From contig LR877147.1 in the NCBI GenBank assembly GCA_903995115.1, positions 186,001 through 250,000 of the forward strand: a stretch of DNA of 64,000 nucleotides, in the 5' to 3' direction. Positions 9,967-20,637 of this stretch are shown here, in pieces. The position numbers and the translations under genes were made by a program. The DNA is from Angomonas deanei (lineage: Eukaryota > Euglenozoa > Kinetoplastea > Trypanosomatida > Trypanosomatidae). The first letter of the stretch is position 1. Every line of letters starts with the position of its first letter. The notes beneath the pieces were generated by a model. The model saw only the letters and a list, made by a program, of their open reading frames with translations. It made no database searches and had not been told where the DNA came from.

Positions 9967-12900
9967 ATGAAGACCAGTGTCCGTTGGAAGGAAACAGCCG
10001 ATCTCGTAGAGGGGGTCCGACCGCCCATTAACAGCTTGTGTTATAGCCCTTCCGGGGACTACATCGTCGCCACCTGTGGCGTGCGGGTGCTGGTGTACGC
10101 CGCCACCGCCGGGACCATGTTGCACTCTCTCACCGGTCATCAGGACACCGTGTACTGCGTCGACTACTCGCACGACGGCAAAATATTTGCCAGCGGTGGT
10201 GCCGACCGGACCGTGATTGTCTGGGCGAACACCGGCAAGGGTATGCTGAAGTTCCAGCACAAGGAGCCGATTCAGGCGATTGCCTTTTCTCCCGCCCAAA
10301 CGATTTTGTGCTCCGTCTCCAACGCGGATTGGGCCTTCTGGTCCCAGGAACAGCCCCGTGTCGCCAAGCACTCGTTACCCTCCAAGGGACTGTGCGCCTC
10401 CTGGACCCAAGACGGGCAACACGTCGCGGTCGGCACGATGGACGGCAGTGTGTTCATCTTCACCAAGAGCGAGCAGGAGCGGGCCCGAATTAAGCGGTCG
10501 GCGCCGGTGTGGAGTTTAGGGTTCAATCCAATTCGGGAGAATGGGGTGGACGTGCTGGTGATAGGATCGTGGGACAGGCGGCTGTCTTTTTACAATATTA
10601 ACGGAAACCCCACGGGGAAGGAAAAGGTGCTCGACTACGACCCCACCCGCGTCTCCTTCTTCCAGGCCGGCGAGTACCTCATGATCAGCGGCAGCAACCA
10701 CAAGGTGACCCTCTACACCAAGGACGGCACACGCCTGGTGGAGGTGGCCTCCGCGGAGAACTGGATATGGTCGGCACAGCAGCATCCCAAGCTAAAACAA
10801 ATTTGCTGCGGTACCAATGACGGCACCATCAGCGCGATTGATATTCAGCTGACGACGGTGCACTGCATCTACAATGATCAGTATGTGTACCGTGAAAACA
10901 TGACCGACATTGTGGTCCATCAACTCACGCTAGATCGTAAAATGACAATCCCTTGTAACGACTATGTGCTGCGCATCTCCAACTACCGCGACCGGCTGGC
11001 GGTTCAGTTTCAGGAACGGGTAGTCATTTTCGAAGTCTTCTTTGACGATGAACGGAATATGCGCTACCAAGACATTGCCCAGATCCGTCAGCGGATTGAC
11101 TGCAACTCTATCTGCGTCACCTCCAACATGATTTTGTTCTGTCGGGATAAGCGAATCACGCTGTTCGACTTTCAAGGAAACAAACGCAGGGAGTGGTCCA
11201 TGACGAGCACCATTCGGTACGCCAAGGTGTTCGGCGGAGACGAGGATGCGGAGGCGGTCTTAGTCGGTCTGAAGAATGGTCAGGCGCTCAAGATTTTCAT
11301 TGACAATCCTTTTCCCATCGTGTTGACCAAGGTGAACAGTGGCGTGAAGTGCTTAGATGTGAACTGCATGCGCAACAAGCTGGCGGTGGTGGACGACAAC
11401 CATTTGCTTCAGGTCTTTGATATCTCGTTGAATAACAACAAGGGGGAGCTCATTTTTCAAGAAAACAATGTGTCGGCGGCGGTATGGAACATTGACTTTG
11501 ACGATATGATCTCCTACACGGGCGCCAACAGCACGGTGCACATCAAGACCGGCATGCTGCCCGCATTCCAGCAAACCATGCGAGGAACGGTGATTGGATT
11601 CAAGGCCAACCGTCTCTTCCACCTTCTGGGTTCCGCCATTACGGTGTTAGAGGCCCCTCACTCCCACGCGCTCTATCGTTACATTGAGATGAAGGACTTT
11701 GATGCGGCCTACAAGGTGGCCTGCCGTGGTGTCGCAGAGGTCGACTGGAAGATGTTGGGTCTGCATGCCATGACAGAGATCAACCTGGATATCGCCCGCC
11801 GTGCCTTCACCCAGATCCGAGAGGTGAAACTAGTGGAGCTGCTCCATGCCCTAGAGTTACGTCGTCGTCAAGTCATCAACGACGAGGAAAAGGACAAGCT
11901 ACTGTTAGCCGATATTATGGCATTCCAAGGCAAGTACAAGGACGCCGCTAAACAGTTCATCAAGTGCAACAATGAGTCGAGGGCGATTGAAATGTTCTGT
12001 GACCTTAAAATGTGGGACGACGCCAAGAAGGTGTGCAGCGATGAGAAGCTGTTGAAGGATCTGATCCGCCAGCAGGCGCGCTGGGCGGAGGACTCGGAGA
12101 ACTTCACCGAGGCGGCCACACTCTACGAGGCCTGCGGTGACTACGCGAAGGCGATTAGCATGATGGGTCAGGCAGGACAGGTCGACAAGCTCATCGCCCT
12201 CTGCCGTACCCTACCCAAGTCCGAGGTTGCCCTCATCTCCGAGTGTGCCCGATACTTCAAAAAGGGCGATGCGATCCCCTACGCCATCGAGGCGTACGAA
12301 AAGGTTGGCGATAGTCGGGCGCTCATTCAAATCTATGTCGACATGGGAGACTGGAAGAGTGCGTTCGGCATTATCGAGCGGTGCCCGCAGTTCTCCCGGG
12401 ATGTGTACGTGCCGTGGGCCGGGTGGCTGGGCGAGAACGATCGGTTCGAGGAGGCGTTAGAGGCGTTCCGCGCCGCCCGGTGGCCCAAGGAGGCGATCCG
12501 CATGATGGAGACGCTCGCATCGAATAGTGTCATTTGTAGAAAATTCCAAGACGCCGCCTTCTACTACACGCACCTCGCCACCGAGTACGGCACGTTCGAG
12601 GATGGGGAGACCCAGACGGACGCCGTCATGGCCAGCCGCATCAAACTCAGCAACGAGTGCATCCGCCGCGCTAACATTTACTACTCGTACCACTTTGTCT
12701 ACACCAGCACCATCCAACCCTTCTCCCCGAAGGAGGACGTGCTCTTCCGCATGGCAAAGTACTGTCTGTCCATCGTCAGTGAGTCGGTGATCCCGATGAA
12801 TGTGGGGAAGGCGGAGATTCTCTTCACTGTCGCCCGTGTCGCGAACAAGCTGGACATGAACCGTACCGCGAGAGCTGTGTTTGAGAAACTGCAGAGTGTC

Positions 12901-13712
12901 ATTCTCCCGCTGAGTTTGATGGAGCAGGTAGACGTGGAGACGCTTCTCGTGCGAAGCAAGAATAGTGCCGACCGGGAGGAGCTGTTAGATCAGTGCTACC
13001 GCTGCAAACAGATGGTGGCCCAGCTCACCAACCCCGGCGACTGCTGCCCCAACTGCTACCACCCCTTTGTGCGCTGCTACGTCACCTTCAGGTACTCCCC
13101 CTAGTCGAAATCACCATCTCCAACGACCTCGCCGACGATGAGGCGGAGCGCATTGTGGTGTCTGGTATCGGTGGTGGCGGGACCACCGCGGAGGTGGAGA
13201 ACGCGGACGGTACCGCCAAGGAGAAGGAAGGTAAAGAGTGGGAGACGGACGGGGCCAATGTGATTAACTTTGAGGAAGACAACATTGACTACCAGATGGA
13301 CCAACAGCTGATTGCGATGGGTCGGACCAAGGCGGCGTCCAACAAGACCGGGGATCCCTTCTTCTCTCAATTGCAGTACATCACCCGCCCCGGCAAGCCG
13401 AAGGATGTCTACCAGCCTTTTGTAGTCAATGCAGAAATGCTAAAAGGGTTCCGCAGAGATGAGATCTTTATTGTGAAACCCAAATTCGGTGAACTGAAGG
13501 TGCCCAACAAGTATTATCGATTGATGAATAGAGATTACGGCATCACCGTCTGCGAGGGTTGTCAGCACTTCTTCATTGGAGACGAATATGAGGCGGAGTG
13601 CATGAAGGGCAACGGCTGCCCTCTCTGCCGGTTCAAGCCTGGGAAACAGGTGAACCGCACTTTGAAGGAAATCATGTTGGCGACGGAAGTCAACATGGAA
13701 GCAGAAGATTAA
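9967..13712 (+). CDS. IFT122: Intraflagellar transport protein IFT122 (IFT-A), one frame break
   Basis: About 1,248 residues if read as one gene. The N-terminal half is a pair of WD40 propellers (for example LTGHQDTVYCVDYSHDGKIFA). The middle is TPR-like helices, and the C-terminus has two cysteine zinc-binding clusters (CYRCKQM and CCPNCYHPF near 12990-13070, and CEGCQHFF and CPLC near 13550-13630). IFT122 is a core IFT-A subunit for retrograde flagellar transport and membrane-protein entry. The frame breaks at about 13089-13090: the first frame ends at 13104, while the conserved continuation (VLPLVE and the second zinc cluster) runs in another frame to 13712. One missing base explains it. 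A consensus error is likelier than a real lesion because the downstream part looks intact. Confidence 0.92.
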
Positions 13713-14038
13713 CTTTAGTATTGTAATGTTCATTTTTGTTTTTGTTTTGACGAGTTCTCGTCTTCTTTTTTTTGATGTTATTTTTCTTGTAATAGATATT
13801 TTTGAAGTACAATGATGTATAGAACTACAAATGTAAAACCCTAAAATTGTGTTGTTTTTGTGTTCCACTGGCTTGTTACAGTATTGAATCGTTCATGTTA
13901 CATCTCGTTGTAGTAGGATTGGCAGTTATCCCTTTTCATCTCTCTCAATTGATTTTCGTTCTACCCAAAGAAGCTAAAAAAAAAAAAAACGAGGTAATCC
14001 TCATTATTCATCCTATTAGTACTTCTATCTTTAGATCC

Positions 14039-17000
14039 ATGCGCATGCCATGCATTCTCCTTTGGTGGGCGCTGAGTCTAGTGTTCAGCCACATTGCTTT
14101 AGGCTTTGTCAATGACATGGAATTCTTCCCCGATGACACCATCAACCTTACAGTGGAAGAACTGAAAAATATCTCGCTTCAGCCCAGTCGAGACTTGAAC
14201 GAACGGTATCTATCTAGAATCGGTCTTCCTTTTATTTTCTCCCCCGACGACGGCAAAGGGACCATTTACATGAAGGATTGTATTCTTCTGGTCAAGAAGG
14301 GGATCTGTACCAACCGGATGGACTCCACCCGGGCGTACGATCTGTATTTTAGCCTATTTCCTGCCGCGCTAGAAACACTCTATGGAGAGGAGCGGATTGA
14401 CCTGATGCGGGCCCCTGACTTGTCCCACTACTGGCTGGATCTGCTCGACACGACGTCTAATTTTTTCGGAGACGAACTGACCGCGGCGGAGAATGAGTTG
14501 TTTGAACGATACCGTCTTCGACGAAATGACCTGGGGGCGATACAAGTTCGGTGGACGGACCCCGCCACGGGAATGACCTCCGCTGACTACTCGCTCTTTG
14601 CGAAAATGGATCTTTTTGCGAGGGAAGACCCCGTGCAGCGCACCGTCCTCTACACACTGAGTGTCATACCACCTTCCCGTCTGTTGTTTGAGAAGCGGGA
14701 GCTCTTCACCTCTAGCCGGAACCGCTACGCTGGTTTCATTCACGCCTACGACGCATATGTGCAGAACACGACAGCGTCGTGGCAACAGGCGATTCAGGAA
14801 AGTTTGAACAAAACCGTTCTCGAATTCATCCAGAAACAGGCGATGCACAAACATTACGTGGAGTACCAACGCAACCGAGCGAACAGGACCGAGGAGCACC
14901 CTTCGCCTCCGGCTGTGACCCCTGTGCTGACGGTAGAACGTCGAATGTGTCATCACTTACAGCAAGCCCTAGACACGCTTCGCCACACCCCAAACGTGAA
15001 TCTCACGGCAGACACGCGGGTCGAGCGATTGCGGCAACTGCTCGAGAAGCACGCATGCACGGTTGACCCGGCCGACTTCACGGAACCGGAGCGTGATGTG
15101 GTTTCCCCTACCGGCAAACCAGCGCGTCTCCCGTCGACAGCGCTGGAGTCGGTTTGTATCTCCTGGAAAGACATGTACGACACCACAGTGGTGAGGCGGT
15201 CGCCCTCGGCCAGTCAATTGCTGGCTCTGTTGGTGCACGCTTTTGCTCCCACGGAAACGTCAGATGAGGAACCGTCCGCGGACGTTGACATTCCTCAGTT
15301 CCTCAATTGGGTCATTTCCCTCGAAAACGCATTATTTGCCAACCCCTGCACTTGCTGTGCCACGGAACCCCAGTTGATGGCAGAATTGCGAAACTTTATT
15401 GCCGTGTCTTACTTTTTGTCGTCCTCGGAGAAGAAAGGGGAGGGGGAGGAGGATGTCTTCCCTTGTCGCTCGGTGGAAACCGGTTGTCAGGTGAGGGGAT
15501 TGCTGGCGGTGCAACAGGCACTGTGGAAGGGATCTACCAATGCGGCATCCTTTCTCTCCTTCTTTAGTGAACAGAGTTTTCTGTTGAAGAAGAGCCGAGT
15601 GATGCAGCGGCATCTGTCGCTTCTCCCACTGGAAGGAAAGGACCTCTACATGTTTCGTCTGCTCCGAAAGGCGTTTCTGCGTAACGTAACAGTCGGGTCT
15701 GAGGATCTCCTTCGTTATATACGGCCGTTCAACAATCACTACTCGTGGCACCACGTCAATGGGCACTTTATCACACGGGAGACCATCGCCTCCTTTTATG
15801 CACACGAAGAGGAGGAGACGGAGGACGAGGAGGGCCACGGTACGCATGACATTTACGCAGAAAACTTTGACAGTCGAACGGAGTGGGGGCACACGGCTCG
15901 TCTTGCCAGCCGGGAGATGCAAGCGTCCTTTTATGTATTGGGATTGAAAAAAGTGCCCCAGCGATTCGACAAAGCAGAGTGTATGCTCTTTGTGATTTTA
16001 CGTCAAATGGGGTACGTTTGTGACCTCAAGGATCGCAGCTTCTCGACCAACGAGCTGGCGGATGTCTGTCCGGAGCACACGGGCGAGTTGCGGAGTGTGC
16101 TACGAAAGAGAAAGTCGCAGCGCATTCTTTGCGAGCCGGTCAACTTTACAGAGAACCGTGGAGACTTGGTTATGAAGGGTAGCTACGCCCCTCCCTTCTT
16201 CTACACCCCGCCCCGGATAGGGCAGTACAAGCTGCTCCAGGATGTGCTGATGGATATTGCCTATTTTTACTTGCTGCACGGTCAACGGTACGACCGCGTC
16301 GCCCGGTACGCCGCGGAGTCGCTGAGGCTGTCGTATGCGTCGTACAGAGTTGGTCTCCATCTGCGTAACTGTCGAGCGGAGACCCTGTGGGTGGCAAATA
16401 ACACCTTTAAAGCAGACAAGGCATGCCGCATCGACTGCAAGAATCATTGGGCGTGCGCCAAGTATTTGCTCAAGTATGCGCCTTGGAACGTCACCAATAG
16501 CACCAAGACGGCTGTACCTACCCCACTAGCGACAGGACTGTTGAACCGGGAGGCGTTTGTGTTATTGGCGGTCTCACTGTTGAATACGGCGCCAGGCACA
16601 GAGGCACACGAGGCGATTATATCTTTATCCGTTGATTCGATGAAACTGCTCGGTATTACGGAGAGTGAAACCATCGATTCCAAGTTTCACAGTTTATTTC
16701 TGCTGTTTGCCGCCATGAAGGGATGGAACTCTAGTTCCTTCATTGATCACGTGGGCAAGTCGGTCACCCGCACCGAACCCTTTTTCCTCGTGGCGTGGCT
16801 GATGGAGCAGAAGGAGGCGGACGGGTCGTACACGTTTGACTTGGAGAGCATACGGGAACTGGGCTCCTCCACATTTCGTCCTCTGGTGGGGGACACCCCT
16901 CTGCCGCACAGGGGGGAGCCTCGCGTCTCCTACGTGGACCGTTTGCTAGTGGCTGCACAGCGTAAAGTGAACAACTTCAAGGCTAAAATTGCATTGGAAA

Positions 17001-18232
17001 AGAACCGTTTTCGACACGCTCGCGACTACATTTCTGCCGATAATGTGGTGGTCGACCGCAAAATGAGAATGTCCTTTCATTACTCCCAAATAGGAAGGCA
17101 GGATATGAGCGAGGCTATTAACCTGGAGCCACTGCTGTACTTTACAGACTTTGACGATTACTTGAATGAAAACAAGACGACGGCACTGCAAGGGTACATC
17201 AAAAAAGGGCTGAATGCGCTCTATTACCCCTTTACCGAAACCGTCGATGAACAGTATGGGAGGGAGATGGCATCCGTTATTGCCCCGCCAAGGACAGATG
17301 CGGCGCAGTTCGCGGCGGGGGAGGAGTTACCCCCGTACCTCACCTCCTTCGTGACCTTGTTCTACCAACGCCCATCCTTCCGCCGGCTCTCCATCGCCTA
17401 TCAGCTCGTCACCAATACGTTTCTATTGGGGGGCCCACAGGGGTTTTCCCTCCTGTTTAACGAGGCGGAACACAATGGATACCTCCGCCCGCTCGCCGAC
17501 ACCGTCGCGCTCGTGACGTATAGCCCTGCAAGGACGGCGCGGATATGGTATGACCAACACGTGACCGCCCAGTGGCATCAGGAAAAGCCAGAAACACGGG
17601 AGTACAGCTCCCTCTTCTCGCACGATATCACAACCCCTTTCATGTCCATACGGTCGGAGCCGCGGCAGGAGTTGGCCTCCTCGCTATCGAGGTGGCAGGC
17701 CGCCAGCGCGATTCGTCGGGCGAGTGAACTCACTGCGGATAGGGATCAGCAGAAAAAGTTTCTCAAGTTTGCCAAGCGCACCTTGAGTACTTGTGTTGGC
17801 GCGCTGTATGCCGATAGCGTCGCACGGGGCAGGGAGGTGGACGTGACGCGTGTCTACCGTGGTATGCTCTTTCCCGCCGGGGATGAACGGTGTGGGCGGG
17901 ACTTGTACGCCTTGTTACAGCGTACCGGTGCGACATGGGCAGAGAAACACTACTTGCTAGAAGTGTTGGATGAACTGAACAACGATCGTGCGATCTTTTA
18001 CGGTCTGAAATACGATGCGAACAAGACAAAAGTTGAGAAGGATAGGCTGTTCCTGGTGGAGCCGTGGAACCTGATTCAAGAGGACGACGGCGACGACGAC
18101 AGGGATCTGGCACGGATGAAAGTGGGAGAGGGCATACGCTTTTACAATCGTCACAACACCGTGACCGGGGCAATGTACGGCACGAAACTATTACTGTGGT
18201 GGAATTGGTTTTGGAAACTTTTCCTGCGTTAA
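14039..18232 (+). CDS. Large secretory-pathway protein of unknown function
   Basis: 1,397 residues from the ATG at 14039. This start gives a good signal peptide (residues about 3-22, CILLWWALSLVFSHIALG) and follows an AG at 14033-14034; in-frame codons upstream to 13847 lie in the 5' UTR and splice-site region. There are several N-x-S/T sequons and many scattered cysteines. A central helical region around residues 740-900 may contain repeats of TPR/Sel1 type. The extreme C-terminus is tryptophan- and leucine-rich (LLLWWNWFWKLFLR), which may be a short membrane anchor. I do not recognise the family. A luminal or surface role is an inference from the signal peptide and sequons. Confidence 0.8.
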   Translation: MRMPCILLWWALSLVFSHIALGFVNDMEFFPDDTINLTVEELKNISLQPSRDLNERYLSRIGLPFIFSPDDGKGTIYMKDCILLVKKGICTNRMDSTRAYDLYFSLFPAALETLYGEERIDLMRAPDLSHYWLDLLDTTSNFFGDELTAAENELFERYRLRRNDLGAIQVRWTDPATGMTSADYSLFAKMDLFAREDPVQRTVLYTLSVIPPSRLLFEKRELFTSSRNRYAGFIHAYDAYVQNTTASWQQAIQESLNKTVLEFIQKQAMHKHYVEYQRNRANRTEEHPSPPAVTPVLTVERRMCHHLQQALDTLRHTPNVNLTADTRVERLRQLLEKHACTVDPADFTEPERDVVSPTGKPARLPSTALESVCISWKDMYDTTVVRRSPSASQLLALLVHAFAPTETSDEEPSADVDIPQFLNWVISLENALFANPCTCCATEPQLMAELRNFIAVSYFLSSSEKKGEGEEDVFPCRSVETGCQVRGLLAVQQALWKGSTNAASFLSFFSEQSFLLKKSRVMQRHLSLLPLEGKDLYMFRLLRKAFLRNVTVGSEDLLRYIRPFNNHYSWHHVNGHFITRETIASFYAHEEEETEDEEGHGTHDIYAENFDSRTEWGHTARLASREMQASFYVLGLKKVPQRFDKAECMLFVILRQMGYVCDLKDRSFSTNELADVCPEHTGELRSVLRKRKSQRILCEPVNFTENRGDLVMKGSYAPPFFYTPPRIGQYKLLQDVLMDIAYFYLLHGQRYDRVARYAAESLRLSYASYRVGLHLRNCRAETLWVANNTFKADKACRIDCKNHWACAKYLLKYAPWNVTNSTKTAVPTPLATGLLNREAFVLLAVSLLNTAPGTEAHEAIISLSVDSMKLLGITESETIDSKFHSLFLLFAAMKGWNSSSFIDHVGKSVTRTEPFFLVAWLMEQKEADGSYTFDLESIRELGSSTFRPLVGDTPLPHRGEPRVSYVDRLLVAAQRKVNNFKAKIALEKNRFRHARDYISADNVVVDRKMRMSFHYSQIGRQDMSEAINLEPLLYFTDFDDYLNENKTTALQGYIKKGLNALYYPFTETVDEQYGREMASVIAPPRTDAAQFAAGEELPPYLTSFVTLFYQRPSFRRLSIAYQLVTNTFLLGGPQGFSLLFNEAEHNGYLRPLADTVALVTYSPARTARIWYDQHVTAQWHQEKPETREYSSLFSHDITTPFMSIRSEPRQELASSLSRWQAASAIRRASELTADRDQQKKFLKFAKRTLSTCVGALYADSVARGREVDVTRVYRGMLFPAGDERCGRDLYALLQRTGATWAEKHYLLEVLDELNNDRAIFYGLKYDANKTKVEKDRLFLVEPWNLIQEDDGDDDRDLARMKVGEGIRFYNRHNTVTGAMYGTKLLLWWNWFWKLFLR

Positions 18233-18384
18233 GGATGTGGAAAGAGTCAAGGTAATTCGTTTATTCTATTAAAAGTAGTTTTATATCTCAATGCTAACGT
18301 TCTTTCACGCCACATTTTCTTTCCCCATTTTATATCGTGCTATAGGTTTCCCATTTATTTTTGTTATCAAAACAAACAAACAAA

Positions 18385-18729
18385 ATGTCTCAGCTGACCA
18401 AAGAAACTCCATTTTACGAAAAGTGGTGGGACGGTACGGTGTCCGCCTTGTCTTCCCTCTTCAAGAAGACCGAAAGCGCCACCAAATCGACGTTTGCCGT
18501 TGTAAAGGACAAGACGACGGCAGTGGCGAACAAGTCCACCGAGGCAGTGAAGAAGATAGTCAAGGGTGCGCCGCCACCGCCACCTCCTCCAGCGAAGCGA
18601 TCCCTCAGCAACGCCCAGATCGCTGGCATCGGGGTTGGTGTCCTTATCGTTCTCCAGGTGGTGGCCGTTGTCATTGTGAAAAAGCTGAATTCGGAGAAGA
18701 AGCCCAAGAAGGCGGCTGGAGAGGAGTAA
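18385..18729 (+). CDS. Small C-terminally anchored membrane protein
   Basis: 114 residues. The N-terminal half is lysine/threonine/alanine-rich and amphipathic. A run of prolines (about residues 63-69) is followed by a single hydrophobic segment at about 78-97 (IAGIGVGVLIVLQVVAVVIV) and a short lysine-rich tail. This is the layout of a tail-anchored protein. The ATG at 18385 sits in an A-rich 5' UTR (caaacaaacaaa); upstream in-frame codons lack an ATG. Function unknown; ER or mitochondrial outer membrane are possible sites. Confidence 0.7.
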   Translation: MSQLTKETPFYEKWWDGTVSALSSLFKKTESATKSTFAVVKDKTTAVANKSTEAVKKIVKGAPPPPPPPAKRSLSNAQIAGIGVGVLIVLQVVAVVIVKKLNSEKKPKKAAGEE

Positions 18730-18939
18730 CGCCGCTGGGGGTTCCACTGATACTATTTGCAAATCTTTTTTGTTTCATTGTTATTATCGACTCAAAAGAA
18801 AAGAAAAAATCCGTTTGTTTATCGTTTCACGCTGCATGCATTGATGTGCCACATTCGTATAAGTCAATACTGGACTACTGTCTCTCTCTCACTCTCTTCT
18901 CCCCCAAAAAAGGAACTATAAAAGAATTGTTTTCTTCGC

Positions 18940-20454
18940 ATGGGTCGTCTTCTGTACACCGTGCTGCTCCTTCTGTTGGGCCTGACGGCGCTCGGTAAGG
19001 AAGTGGCGAACCCCTTCTACCCTAATGTGGTGGAAACGCCAGGGACTTTGCCGTCCTCCATCAAAGTGAAGGGAGTCAACGGGGAGGAATTAGACAGTAG
19101 TTTTTTCGCCGAGCGCGAAAAGTCTTTTGACAAGTGGAATCGCTACAAGAAAATTATGTCGTCGAAGTACGCGCAGGCGATGGTTCGTCGGGAGGCGGAC
19201 TCCGCCCAAAAAGATAAAAAGAAGGACGTATCCGATGAACAGCAAGCCTGGAAGGCGTACTTGTCGGAAAAGAACTCCAAGAAGCGCATCAGAGAGTGGC
19301 GCGGTAGACTCACCAATGCGTCCGCCACCACCGTGGAGGAGGAGCAGCAGACCCTGCAAGCGGCACTGGATGAGATGGCGGCCCTACACTCGGTTGTCAA
19401 GGAGTGGTTTCTTTCCCTCACCAAGGTGAGCGGATCGCCAGAAGCCATCTACCTCGATCTAGCACAGACCGCCCTCTCCCACACCACCGCCTCCTTTCTC
19501 GATGGCGCCTCCGCGGCAGTGGACTTCCCCCTTCTTCACGTGCTCACGACACCAGTGATCCTAGACCCCGTCACCCGCACGGTTGTCAAGAAGGAGGTGG
19601 AGGAGATGCAGTCCATTATGGCTACTTTTCTCCAGTCCACGAAGGGTTCACATATGATGGCGTATGAACACTACTTGACGCACCTTCGTCAGTTGAGTAA
19701 CATTGTGCGAGGAAGTGAGACGGTGGTGGAGGTGGCGCAGCGGGGAGCGGCGAGCTGGATACTGCCGGCACGGGTAGAGACGAAGCGGCAAATGACCGCA
19801 CTAGAGCAGGAAATTGTGAAAAACGACGAATCAACCGACGCGTTACGGAGCACCATGAAGGAGCAGCTAAAGTCAAAGGCGAAGCTGCGCGCTCTGCAGA
19901 CCCAATTAGTAGAGCTGAACGGTGCCATGACCGCCCGTCCGTTGAAAAAGCAAAACTTTGCGACCGCCCTCCAACTGGCGGTGAAGTATCGGCTCGGTGC
20001 TGCCACAGGTCATGCGGTACTAGACAGTCTCCCTGGGCCCACCCCCATCACCCGCCTTACAGGTCTCCTACCGAATGAGTTTTATCAAGTGGTGCTGCGG
20101 CCCGTCGCGACGGTAGTGCCGTTCTCAGCGCTGCTAGTCGTCCTCTCCACCTACGGCAAGTACTTGTTGGTCTACGCCATAAAAAGGTCAAGAACACTGC
20201 GACGGGCGGCGGTGCATTCCTGCTCCCTCTTTGAGCAGTATGTTCCGCTGGTAACCCCATTCCTAGTCGTTTACGTGAATAACGTGAAGGGATCGGTATC
20301 ACCGTACCTTTATATTTCGCTACTACTACCGATTCAGCGTGTCGTCTTCTTCCTGCTACTGTTGGCGTGTGGCACGCTGAACTCGATGGTGTGCAAAAGG
20401 GTTCAACGATATTTCATTCACTGGGCGCGGCTCGGTGAACGCAGAAGGCAGTAA
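18940..20454 (+). CDS. Multi-pass membrane protein with signal peptide, unknown function
   Basis: 504 residues. A signal peptide at residues 1-19 (MGRLLYTVLLLLLGLTALG) is followed by a long charged helical luminal region up to about residue 370. Then come about three hydrophobic segments near 375-400, 425-445 and 455-485 and a short basic tail. The composition is ordinary for the window. I do not recognise a family; ER membrane is the likeliest location. Confidence 0.72.
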   Translation: MGRLLYTVLLLLLGLTALGKEVANPFYPNVVETPGTLPSSIKVKGVNGEELDSSFFAEREKSFDKWNRYKKIMSSKYAQAMVRREADSAQKDKKKDVSDEQQAWKAYLSEKNSKKRIREWRGRLTNASATTVEEEQQTLQAALDEMAALHSVVKEWFLSLTKVSGSPEAIYLDLAQTALSHTTASFLDGASAAVDFPLLHVLTTPVILDPVTRTVVKKEVEEMQSIMATFLQSTKGSHMMAYEHYLTHLRQLSNIVRGSETVVEVAQRGAASWILPARVETKRQMTALEQEIVKNDESTDALRSTMKEQLKSKAKLRALQTQLVELNGAMTARPLKKQNFATALQLAVKYRLGAATGHAVLDSLPGPTPITRLTGLLPNEFYQVVLRPVATVVPFSALLVVLSTYGKYLLVYAIKRSRTLRRAAVHSCSLFEQYVPLVTPFLVVYVNNVKGSVSPYLYISLLLPIQRVVFFLLLLACGTLNSMVCKRVQRYFIHWARLGERRRQ

Positions 20455-20637
20455 CGCTCCTTTTTTCTCTGTCCGTATGACCAAAAGACGTTTGTGTAGT
20501 ATAAATGGGCCCTTATTGTTGTATTTCTGGATCCTAACGGGTGTCTCCTACATTCGAGTGTGGCATTTGGTTAGTTTGTTTCTTGCGTCTTCAATTCTCC
20601 TTTTTCTTTCTTTTTCTTCCACTGTGCAAGAACTTCC

